Shown here: positions 5,830 to 12,122 of the stretch, piece by piece | Position numbering within the stretch: position 1 is the first letter of the stretch | Layout of the letters: the number at the start of each line of letters is the position of its first letter | Assembly (NCBI GenBank): GCA_019689515.1 | Contig: JADGHI010000057.1 | Coordinates: 1 to 13,092 of the forward strand | Source: Acetobacteraceae bacterium | GTDB taxonomy: Bacteria > Pseudomonadota > Alphaproteobacteria > Acetobacterales > Acetobacteraceae | Length of the DNA: 13,092 bases | Reading direction: 5' to 3' | Notes under the pieces: generated by a model | Told to the model about the DNA's origin: nothing | What the model saw: only the letters and a program-made list of their open reading frames with translations | Databases searched by the model: none | Program-made: the position numbers and the translations under genes

Positions 5830-7014
5830 TCAAGCGTTCCCGCTGAGATAGTCCATCGCGGCCTGCACCCCGCCGGCCCGATGCGGCACACCCGCGACGC
5901 GCAGCCCCATCTCCACGCCGCTCAGCGTCCCCATGAGCTGCAGGTCGCCGAGATCGCCGAGATGCCCGATGCGGAACACCCTATCGTTCAGCGGCCCGAG
6001 TCCGTTCCCGAGGCTCATGTTGAACCGCTCCAGGATCACCGCCCGCAACGCGTTGGCGCTGTGCCCCTCCGGCACGCGCACGGCGGTAAGGCTGGAGGAG
6101 TAGTGCCGCGGGTCGGCGCACTGGATTTCCAACCCCCAGGCACGCACCGCGCGGCGCGTGGCCTCCGCGTGGCGGTCGTGGCGGGCGAAGACGTTGGGGA
6201 GGCCCTCCTCCAGCAGCAGGTCCACCGCCGCGTCCAGGCCATAGAGCAGGTTCGTCGCCGGCGTGTAGGGGAAGTAGCCCGTGGCGTTGGCCGCAAGCAT
6301 CGCCTTCCAGTCCCAGAAGCTGCGCGGCAGGCGCGCGGTCTCGCTCGCCTTCAGCGCCTTCTCGCTGATCGCGTTGAAGGAGAGGCCCGGCGGCAGCATC
6401 AGGCCCTTCTGGGAGCCGGCCACGGTGACGTCCACGCCCCACTCGTCGTGGCGGTAGTCGATGGAGGCGAGCGAGGAGATCGTGTCCACCATCAGCAGCG
6501 CCGGGTGGCGCGCGGCGTCCATGGCGCGGCGGACCTCGTCGATGCGCGAGGTGCAGCCGGTGGAGGTCTCGTTGTGGACGACGCAGACGGCCTTGATGAG
6601 GTGGCCCTTGTCCTCGCGCAGCCGTGCCTCGATGGCGGCGACGTCAGCGCCGCGGCGCCAGTCCGTGCCGATGAACTCCGGTACGATGCCGAGGCGCTCG
6701 GCCATCTCCTTCCAGAGGGTAGCGAACCAGCCGGTCTCGCACATCAGCACGCGGTCGCCGGGGGAGAGGGTGTTGGTCAGCGCCGCCTCCCAGGCTCCGG
6801 TGCCGGAGGCGGGGTAGATCACGACCGGGCCCTTCGTCTGGAAGATGAGGCGAAGCTTCTCCAGAAGCGCCTTGGCCATGCGGCCGAAATCGGGGCCGCG
6901 ATGGTCCATGGTGGGGTTGTCGATGGCGCGCAGGACCCGGTCGGGCACGTTGGTCGGCCCTGGGATCTGCAGGAAGTGGCGGCCCGCGGCGGGCTTGGAT
7001 CGGTAGTAGGCCAT
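5830..7014 (-). CDS. Class V aminotransferase, serine/alanine-glyoxylate aminotransferase type
   Basis: The 394-residue PLP enzyme of fold type I matches the serine-glyoxylate / alanine-glyoxylate aminotransferase family, which converts glyoxylate to glycine using serine or alanine. Visible motifs are IPGPTNVPDRV (17-27), SGTGAWE (70-76) holding the cofactor phosphate, HNETSTG (147-153) and MVDTISS (175-181) with D177 facing the pyridine nitrogen. GSQKG (200-204) follows with K203 as the Schiff-base lysine, then YFPYTPATNLLYGL (247-260) and FRIGHLG (347-353) with R348 for the substrate carboxylate. All key residues are present and the length is normal. ATG 7014 is chosen because AGGAG lies seven bases upstream; the same frame stays open 73 codons further back, but that part has no family similarity. 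It is divergent from an FAD/Fe-S 2-hydroxyacid dehydrogenase, which could supply glyoxylate. Serine versus alanine as donor cannot be decided. Confidence 0.88.
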   Translation of the reverse strand: MAYYRSKPAAGRHFLQIPGPTNVPDRVLRAIDNPTMDHRGPDFGRMAKALLEKLRLIFQTKGPVVIYPASGTGAWEAALTNTLSPGDRVLMCETGWFATLWKEMAERLGIVPEFIGTDWRRGADVAAIEARLREDKGHLIKAVCVVHNETSTGCTSRIDEVRRAMDAARHPALLMVDTISSLASIDYRHDEWGVDVTVAGSQKGLMLPPGLSFNAISEKALKASETARLPRSFWDWKAMLAANATGYFPYTPATNLLYGLDAAVDLLLEEGLPNVFARHDRHAEATRRAVRAWGLEIQCADPRHYSSSLTAVRVPEGHSANALRAVILERFNMSLGNGLGPLNDRVFRIGHLGDLGDLQLMGTLSGVEMGLRVAGVPHRAGGVQAAMDYLSGNA

Positions 7015-7106
7015 GGTGGCGCTCCTCTTCCGGTGGAGGTATGCCGCATGGTGGCGCCGGATGCCAATGCGCCCGGCGCGCCCGACCGTCGAGGACCGAC
7101 CGTGGC
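7015..7106. promoter_or_regulatory. Divergent aminotransferase / dehydrogenase promoter region
   Basis: This 92-base region must hold both promoters. On the minus strand TTGGCA (7067-7062) and CATACC (7043-7038), 18 bases apart, are a fair candidate for the aminotransferase, starting near 7031. No convincing plus-strand promoter is visible. CATGGTGGCGC occurs twice as an 11-base direct repeat, at 7012-7022 over the aminotransferase start codon and at 7047-7057 within the putative promoter spacer, 35 bases apart. A shared regulator could use it, but chance cannot be excluded. Confidence 0.35.
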
Positions 7107-10013
7107 ATGAACGCCTTCGCCATCCCCGCCTCCCGCATCGGCGACAGCCGCCTCGCCGAGCGCCTGCGGCGCGAGACGGCGGGTGAGGTGCTGTTCTCAC
7201 CCGGTGATCGCGGGCGCTACGCGACCGATGCAAGCATCTACCAGGTCGAGCCCGTCGGCGTGCTGGTGCCGCGCAGCCTCGCCGATGTCGAGGCAGCGAT
7301 GGCGATCTGCCGCGAGGAGGGGATTCCCGTGCTGCCGCGCGGTGGCGGCACGAGCCAGTGCGGGCAGACGGTCAACCGCGCGCTGGTGGTGGACTGCACG
7401 AAGTACCTGCGGGACGTGATCGAGGTGGACCCGGCCGCGCGCCGCGCCGTGGTGCAGCCCGGCATCACCCTCGGCGCGCTGAACGAGGCGCTGAAGCCGC
7501 ACGGGCTGTTCTTCCCCGTGGACCCCTCCACCTGGGCGCGCTGCACGATCGGCGGGATGGCGGGGAACAATTCCTGCGGGTCGAAGTCTATCCGCTACGG
7601 GCTGATGGCCGACAACGTCACCGCCATCGATGCGCTGCTCGCCGACGGCACGCGCTTCCACTTCGGGGAGCTGCCCGACAACCTCGGCGCCGACGTCCCC
7701 GCGAGCGTCGCCGACCTGGTCCAGCGCCTGCGCGCGCTCGGCGCCCGCGAGGCGGAGGAGATCGCCGCACGCTTCCCGCGCCAGCTCCGCCGCGTCGGCG
7801 GCTACAACATCGACGCGCTGACGCCCGAGGCGCGCGCCGCCGGGCGCGGCAACCTGGCGCGGCTGCTGGTGGGGAGCGAGGGCACCCTCGCCTTCTCCGC
7901 CGCGCTGGAGCTGAAGCTCTGGCCGATCCAGCCGCGCAAGGTGCTCGGCATCTGCCAGTTCCCGACCTTCCGCACGGCGATGGAGGCGGCGCAGCACCTC
8001 GTCACGCTCGACCCGGAGGCGGTGGAGCTGGTGGACCGCACCATGATCGAGCTTGGCCGCTCGATCCCGATCTACCGCGCGACGATCGAGCGCATGCTGA
8101 TCGGCGAGCCGGACAGCCTGCTGATCGTGGAGTTCCACGGGCAGGAGGACGCGCCGCTGCTCGCCGCGCTCGGCCGGCTGGAGGAGATGATGGCCGATCT
8201 CGGCCATCCCGGCGCGGTGGTCCGCTGCACCGACGCCGCCTTCCAGGCCGCGGTGGCGGAGGTGCGCGAGGCCGGTCTGAACATCATGATGTCCATGAAG
8301 GGCGACGGGAAGCCGGTCTCCTTCATCGAGGACTGCGCCGTCGATCTCGCCGACCTCGCCGACTACACGGAGCGGCTGAACGAGGTCTTCGCGCGCCACG
8401 GCGTCAAGGGCACCTGGTACGCCCACGCCTCGGTCGGCTGCCTGCATGTCCGCCCAGTGCTGAACATGAAGGACCCCGCCGACGTCGCGCGCATGCGGGC
8501 CATCGCGGAGGAGTGCTTCGCCCTGGTGCGCGCGTACAAGGGCAGCCATTCCGGCGAGCACGGCGACGGCATCGTGCGCAGCGAGTTCCACGAGCCGATG
8601 TTCGGCGCGCGCATCGTGCGTGCCTTCGAGGAAGTGAAGGACGCCTTCGACCCGCGCGGCCTGCTCAACCCGGGGCGCATCGTCCGCCCGCCGCGCATGG
8701 ACGACCGCAGCCTGTTCCGTTACCCGCCGGACTACCGCGCCGATCCCGCCGTGACGCCGGCGCTCGACTGGTCGGACTGGCCGGGGCCGCAGGGCGGCCT
8801 GCTCGGCGCGGTGGAGATGTGCAACAACAACGGCACCTGCCGGAAATTCGACGCCGGCGTGATGTGCCCCTCCTACCGCGCCACGCGCGACGAGCAGCAC
8901 GTCACGCGCGGCCGCGCCAACACGCTGCGCCTCGCGCTGACCGGCCAGCTCGGACCGGATGCGCTCGCCTCGGACGAGGTGCATGCGGCGCTGAAGCTCT
9001 GCGTCTCCTGCAAGGGCTGCCGGCGCGAGTGCCCGACCGGCGTGGACATGGCGCGGATGAAGATCGAGGCGCTGGCGGCGCGCACGCGCAAGCATGGCGT
9101 CGGCGCGAAGGACCGGCTGATCGCCTCGCTGCCGCGCTGGGCGCCCTTCGCCAGCCTCGCGCCCTTCGCCGTGAATGCGCGCGATTCCGTCCCCGGCCTC
9201 GCGGCGCTGACCGAACGCTGGCTCGGGCTCGCCCGCGGCCGCACCCTGCCCCGCTTCCGGCGCGACGCCTTCCACGACGACGAGGCGCAGGCCCAGGCGC
9301 CGGACGTCCTGCTTTTCGCCGATACCTTCAACCGCTACTTCGAGCCGGAGAATTTGCGCGCGGCGCTGCGCGTCCTCGGCGCCGCGGGCCAGCGCGTCGG
9401 CGTCGCGCGGGCGCCCCGGGGCACGCGGCCCTTGTGCTGCGGCCGTACCTACCTCGCGGCCGGCCTGGTCGATCAGGCCCGCGCCGAGGCGCGCCGCACC
9501 GCCGAGGCGCTGGCCGCCTCCGACGTGCCGGTGATCGGCCTCGAACCTTCCTGCCTGCTGACCCTGCGCGACGAGTTTCCCGCCCTGCTCCCCGGCGCGG
9601 CGACGGAGCGCCTCGCCTCGCGCGCGCTCCTGCTCTCCGAGTGGCTGGCGCAGGAGAAGCCTTCCCTCGACCTGAAGCCCGTCGCCCCGGCCGCGCACAT
9701 CCACGGCCACTGCCACCAGAAGAGCTTCGGCGCCTTCCCCGCCGCGATCGCGGCGCTGCAGCGCGTCCCGGACCTCAAGGTGACGCCGATCACCTCCTCT
9801 TGCTGCGGCATGGCGGGCGCCTTCGGCTACGAGGCGGAGACCCTCCCCGTCTCCAGGGCGATGGCCGAGATGTCGCTGCTGCCTGCGGTGCGCGCGGCGC
9901 CGCGCGAGCACCTGATCGTCGCCGACGGCACCTCCTGCCGCCACCAGATCCGCGACCTCACGGGCCGCGAGGCGCTGCATTCCGTCCGTGTCCTGGAGCG
10001 TGCCCTGGCATGA
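7107..10013 (+). CDS. FAD-binding and [4Fe-4S] D-2-hydroxyacid dehydrogenase (YdiJ/GlcD-GlcF fusion type)
   Basis: The 968-residue protein fuses a flavoprotein dehydrogenase to an iron-sulfur electron-transfer module. The FAD-binding domain (about 45-275) has PRGGGTSQCGQ (77-87), GNNSCGSKS (153-161) and LLVGSEGTLAF (253-263). The FAD-oxidase C-terminal domain (about 275-530) has HASVGCLHVRP (440-450) and HSGEHGDGIVRSEF (481-494), whose histidines suit metal or substrate binding, and ends in the family tail DPRGLLNPGRIV. The Fe-S part has C572, C578, C587 and then C632xxCxxCxxxC642P. Two CCG-type repeats follow, with CCG at 777-779 and 899-901. E. coli YdiJ of this layout is a D-2-hydroxyglutarate dehydrogenase; relatives oxidise D-lactate or glycolate, passing electrons to the respiratory chain. 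ATG 7107 is used, with GAGGA 11 bases before it. It overlaps DUF924 by four bases and is divergent from a glyoxylate-type aminotransferase. The exact substrate is open. Confidence 0.9.
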   Translation: MNAFAIPASRIGDSRLAERLRRETAGEVLFSPGDRGRYATDASIYQVEPVGVLVPRSLADVEAAMAICREEGIPVLPRGGGTSQCGQTVNRALVVDCTKYLRDVIEVDPAARRAVVQPGITLGALNEALKPHGLFFPVDPSTWARCTIGGMAGNNSCGSKSIRYGLMADNVTAIDALLADGTRFHFGELPDNLGADVPASVADLVQRLRALGAREAEEIAARFPRQLRRVGGYNIDALTPEARAAGRGNLARLLVGSEGTLAFSAALELKLWPIQPRKVLGICQFPTFRTAMEAAQHLVTLDPEAVELVDRTMIELGRSIPIYRATIERMLIGEPDSLLIVEFHGQEDAPLLAALGRLEEMMADLGHPGAVVRCTDAAFQAAVAEVREAGLNIMMSMKGDGKPVSFIEDCAVDLADLADYTERLNEVFARHGVKGTWYAHASVGCLHVRPVLNMKDPADVARMRAIAEECFALVRAYKGSHSGEHGDGIVRSEFHEPMFGARIVRAFEEVKDAFDPRGLLNPGRIVRPPRMDDRSLFRYPPDYRADPAVTPALDWSDWPGPQGGLLGAVEMCNNNGTCRKFDAGVMCPSYRATRDEQHVTRGRANTLRLALTGQLGPDALASDEVHAALKLCVSCKGCRRECPTGVDMARMKIEALAARTRKHGVGAKDRLIASLPRWAPFASLAPFAVNARDSVPGLAALTERWLGLARGRTLPRFRRDAFHDDEAQAQAPDVLLFADTFNRYFEPENLRAALRVLGAAGQRVGVARAPRGTRPLCCGRTYLAAGLVDQARAEARRTAEALAASDVPVIGLEPSCLLTLRDEFPALLPGAATERLASRALLLSEWLAQEKPSLDLKPVAPAAHIHGHCHQKSFGAFPAAIAALQRVPDLKVTPITSSCCGMAGAFGYEAETLPVSRAMAEMSLLPAVRAAPREHLIVADGTSCRHQIRDLTGREALHSVRVLERALA

Positions 10014-10594
10014 ATGACGCGAGTACGCCCGACGCCATCCTCGCCTTCTGGTTCGAGGGCGACCGCAACGCCTTCCGCGAGCGCTGGTTCAAGCCCGACC
10101 CTGCCTTCGACGCCGCGATCCGCGAACGCTTCGGCGGGCTGGTCGCGCCTGCGGCCGCCGGCGCCTTCGATTCCTGGGCCGCGACGCCGCATGGCGCGCT
10201 CGCGCTCTGCCTGCTGCTCGACCAGTTCCCGCGCAACCTCCACCGCGGCACTGCGCAGGCCTTCGCCTGCGATCCGAAGGCACGGGAGATCGCCCGCGCC
10301 GCGGTGCTGCGCGACCGCCATGACCTCCGGTTGACGGCCACCGAGCGAACCTTCCTCTACCTCCCCTTCGAGCATTCGGAGGACATGGCCGACCAGGACC
10401 TCTCGGTCGCGCTGTTCGAGGGGCTGCGCGACGCCCCCGCGTGTCGCAAGCCCGGCGGCCCGATCGACTATGCCTGGCGGCACTGGCACGTGATCCGCGA
10501 ATTTGGCCGCTTTCCGCACCGCAACGTTGCACTCGGGCGGGAGAGCACCGCGGCCGAGAGGGCGTATCTCGCGCGGCCCGGCGCGGGGTTCTGA
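10010..10594 (+). CDS. DUF924 family protein
   Basis: The 194-residue protein is a DUF924 member of unknown function. Family hallmarks are FWFEGD (13-18), RWFKPDPAFDAAIRERF (25-41), LALCLLLDQFPRN (64-76), FLYLPFEHSED (115-125) and REFGRFPHRNVALGREST (163-180). DUF924 proteins are predicted all-helical, TPR-like and cytoplasmic; there is no signal peptide or membrane segment. The invariant DQFPRN and GRFPHRN arginines and histidines suggest a binding site for an anionic ligand (inference). The start ATG at 10010 overlaps the dehydrogenase stop in an ATGA, and there is no independent promoter or strong ribosome site, so its translation is probably coupled to that of the dehydrogenase. The reading frame stays open far upstream through the dehydrogenase gene, but that stretch has no family similarity. 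The function is not known; a role in the 2-hydroxyacid pathway is suggested only by context. Confidence 0.88.
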   Translation: MNDASTPDAILAFWFEGDRNAFRERWFKPDPAFDAAIRERFGGLVAPAAAGAFDSWAATPHGALALCLLLDQFPRNLHRGTAQAFACDPKAREIARAAVLRDRHDLRLTATERTFLYLPFEHSEDMADQDLSVALFEGLRDAPACRKPGGPIDYAWRHWHVIREFGRFPHRNVALGRESTAAERAYLARPGAGF

Positions 10595-10599
10595 GAGAG

Positions 10600-10620
10600 A
10601 TGGAACCCGTCTGGTTCCGT
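10600..10620 (+). terminator. Hairpin after DUF924
   Basis: ATGGAACC (10600-10607) and GGTTCCGT (10613-10620) form an eight-pair stem, including one U-G pair, around a five-base loop, beginning six bases after the DUF924 stop. No U-tract follows. By position and symmetry it is a plausible end of the dehydrogenase-DUF924 transcript. Confidence 0.45.
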
Positions 10621-10845
10621 CATTACGCGTAGCTGAAGCGTACCCGCGTCATCGGCGCGCTCCGGTCGGGGGAGCCATCCGACGCGACGCATCGGCGCTC
10701 CAGGCGCGTCACTCCCGGCTTCGCCCTCCGGCATATTGCACTGCAGCACGGCTCGCCCTAAAGCTTAGGCCGAAGCCCCGAAAACCATGGGGCACGGGAG
10801 AATGAGGCGGCGAAGGCAGAGAGGGCCCGAACGGAGACCCGTTCG
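10621..10845 (+). promoter_or_regulatory. Leader region of the DUF1194 gene
   Basis: I see no supported gene here. A weak promoter candidate is TTGCAC (10736-10741) and TAAAGC (10759-10764) with a 17-base spacer. Overlapping it is the short palindrome CCTAA-AGC-TTAGG (10757-10769). A second hairpin, GCCCC (10775-10779) with GGGGC (10789-10793), would lie in the resulting leader. GGAGA (10833-10837) is the ribosome site for the DUF1194 start. Base composition is slightly less GC-rich than the neighbouring genes. Confidence 0.3.
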
Positions 10846-11628
10846 ATGCCGCGACTGTCATTTTCCCGCCGATCCATTCTCGCCGCGCCCGCGCTGCTCG
10901 TCCGTCCCGCGCGCGCCTCACCCCAAGGGGACGCCCCAGCCCGGACGGGGCTCGATCCCGTGGACGTCGAGCTCGTCCTTGCCGTGGATGTCAGCCGCTC
11001 GGTGGACTCCACCGAGCAGGAGATGCAGTTCCGCGGCTACGCCAACGCCTTCCGCGACCAGCGCGTGATCGACGGCATCCTCGGCGGACCGATCGGCGCG
11101 ATCGGCGTGACCCTCTTCACCTGGGCGGACTGGGAAACCCAGGAATGGCTTGTGCCCTGGATGCGCCTCGACAGCCGAACGAGCGCGGAGGCCTTCGCGG
11201 CCGCGATCGACGCGGCGCCACGCCGGACCTTCCTCTACACCTCGATCAGCGGCGCGATGACCTTCGCCGCGCGGGTGCTCGACAATAGCCCCTTCGAGGG
11301 CACGCGCCGCGTGGTGGACATATCGGGCGACGGCGTGAGCAATTCCGGCCCTCCACTGGAAGGGCCGCGGGCAGCGCTGCTCGCGAGCGGCGTGGTGGTG
11401 AATGGCCTCGCGGTGGTCGATCGCACGCCGCTGCCCGAATCTCTGCTCTCCGTCCTGCCGCCGCTCGAGGTGTACTACCGCGAGGAGGTCATCGGCGGCC
11501 CGGGCAGCTTCCTCGTCGTCGCCGAGGGGTTCGAGGCCTTCGAGGCGGCGGTGCGGCGCAAGATCATCCGCGAGATCGCCCTCGCTCCGCCGCCGGGCGC
11601 GCAGCGGGTGGAGCGGGTGTCCGCATAG
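10846..11628 (+). CDS. Tat-exported DUF1194 (von Willebrand factor A-like) protein
   Basis: The 260-residue protein begins with a twin-arginine signal: SFSRRSILAAPALLV (5-19) followed by a likely cleavage site after ARA (22-24), so the mature protein should be folded before export to the periplasm. The rest is a DUF1194 domain, a relative of von Willebrand A domains. LVLAVDVSRSVD (43-54) gives the MIDAS-type DxSxS (D48, S50, S52), T132 lies in YTSISGAM, and VVDISGDGVSNSG (156-168) supplies a further acidic loop. All metal-site positions appear kept, so it should bind a divalent ion and probably a protein partner. The function of the family is unknown. ATG 10846 is supported by GGAGA eight bases upstream. 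No MoxR ATPase, sensor or other usual vWA partner is adjacent, so it is an orphan here. Confidence 0.88.
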   Translation: MPRLSFSRRSILAAPALLVRPARASPQGDAPARTGLDPVDVELVLAVDVSRSVDSTEQEMQFRGYANAFRDQRVIDGILGGPIGAIGVTLFTWADWETQEWLVPWMRLDSRTSAEAFAAAIDAAPRRTFLYTSISGAMTFAARVLDNSPFEGTRRVVDISGDGVSNSGPPLEGPRAALLASGVVVNGLAVVDRTPLPESLLSVLPPLEVYYREEVIGGPGSFLVVAEGFEAFEAAVRRKIIREIALAPPPGAQRVERVSA

Positions 11629-11642
11629 CATCGGGATTGCGC

Positions 11643-11670
11643 TTGCCCCGCGCCCGGCGCTTGTTAGGCT
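11643..11670 (+). promoter_or_regulatory. Candidate promoter of the carboxymuconolactone-decarboxylase-family gene
   Basis: TTGCCC (11643-11648) and TAGGCT (11665-11670) have a 16-base spacer and would start transcription near 11677, just before the Shine-Dalgarno. The -10 hexamer is identical to that proposed for the SRPBCC gene. GCGCTTG occurs twice here (11639-11645 and 11657-11663), 18 bases apart, overlapping both ends of the promoter spacer. Confidence 0.4.
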
Positions 11671-11701
11671 CGGCGCGACGCCACACAGGAGGAGACGGCC
11701 G

Positions 11702-12100
11702 ATGGCGAAGGGCGAGCTTTACCAGAAGGGCCGCGAGGTCCGCCGCCAGCTCATGGGCGAGGCATTCGCCGAGCGGATCAACAAGTCGGTCTATGACGAC
11801 CCGATCATGGAAGGCTTCTCCGAATACGCTGCCGAGGCGGTGTTCGGGATGCTCTGGACGCGGCCCGGGCTCGACATGAAGACCCGCGCGCTGATCTGCG
11901 TCATCTCCGACACCGCGACCGGGGCCTGGCCGGAGCTCGCCCTCCACCTCCGCATGGCGCGGCGCCAGGGCTGGACGGAGCAGGAGCTGGCGGAGGCGCT
12001 GCTGCACCTCGCGGGCTATATCGGCCTCCCGTCGGTGCGCGAGGGCCTGATCGTGGCGAAGCAGGTCTTCGCCGAGATGCGCGCCGAGGAGAAGGCGTAG
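11702..12100 (+). CDS. Carboxymuconolactone decarboxylase family protein
   Basis: The 132-residue all-helical protein matches the PcaC-like branch of the carboxymuconolactone decarboxylase/AhpD superfamily. Visible family features are FSEYAAEAVFGMLWTRPGL (39-57), DMKTRALICVISDTATG (58-74), ELALHLRMARRQGWTEQEL (78-96) and LLHLAGYIGLP (100-110). PcaC opens the route from 4-carboxymuconolactone to 3-oxoadipate enol-lactone in protocatechuate breakdown, but many members of this size have other or unknown roles. There are no other pca genes here, so the name pcaC is not assigned. It lacks the AhpD CxxC motif; its only cysteine is C66, so a peroxidase role is unlikely. H82 and H102 are candidates for the active site. 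AGGAGGAG (11687-11694) seven bases upstream is the best ribosome site in the window. It converges on the epimerase gene with 22 bases between. Confidence 0.85.
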   Translation: MAKGELYQKGREVRRQLMGEAFAERINKSVYDDPIMEGFSEYAAEAVFGMLWTRPGLDMKTRALICVISDTATGAWPELALHLRMARRQGWTEQELAEALLHLAGYIGLPSVREGLIVAKQVFAEMRAEEKA

Positions 12101-12112
12101 CGCCTCCTCCCC
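12086..12112. terminator. Hairpin with the stop codon in its loop, between convergent genes
   Basis: The last four codons before the stop (12086-12097, GAGGAGAAGGCG) pair with 12101-12112 (CGCCTCCTCCCC): 10 of 12 positions pair, with two A-C mismatches, and the three-base loop is the TAG stop itself. In the opposite strand's transcript the same structure begins 10 bases after the epimerase stop at 12123. It may therefore end or protect both messages. No U-tract is present. Confidence 0.45.
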
Positions 12113-12122
12113 TTCCGGCCGG

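Noticed and set aside
5697..5891. A 64-codon minus-strand frame between the aminotransferase and SRPBCC genes
   Set aside because: It overlaps the aminotransferase 3' end and the terminator-like palindrome, has no ribosome site and resembles no known small protein.
5881..7110. A 409-codon plus-strand frame over the aminotransferase
   Set aside because: It is antisense to conserved PLP-enzyme motifs and has no recognisable domain of its own.
7015..7233. N-terminal extension of the aminotransferase by 73 codons
   Set aside because: The extension is Arg-rich, overlaps the divergent dehydrogenase gene and lacks family similarity. A good AGGAG site marks the ATG at 7014.
7197..9980. A 927-codon open frame on the minus strand across the dehydrogenase gene
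   Set aside because: It is antisense to a gene with clear FAD, Fe-S and CCG motifs. Long antisense frames are expected where third positions are nearly all G or C, and its translation (Arg/Ala/His-rich) shows no motif.
7358..10009. A plus-strand frame continuous with DUF924, suggesting a fusion of over 1000 residues
   Set aside because: Upstream of 10010 the translation is Arg/Ala/Pro-rich low complexity and lies out of frame within the dehydrogenase gene. The family similarity starts exactly at the ATGA overlap.
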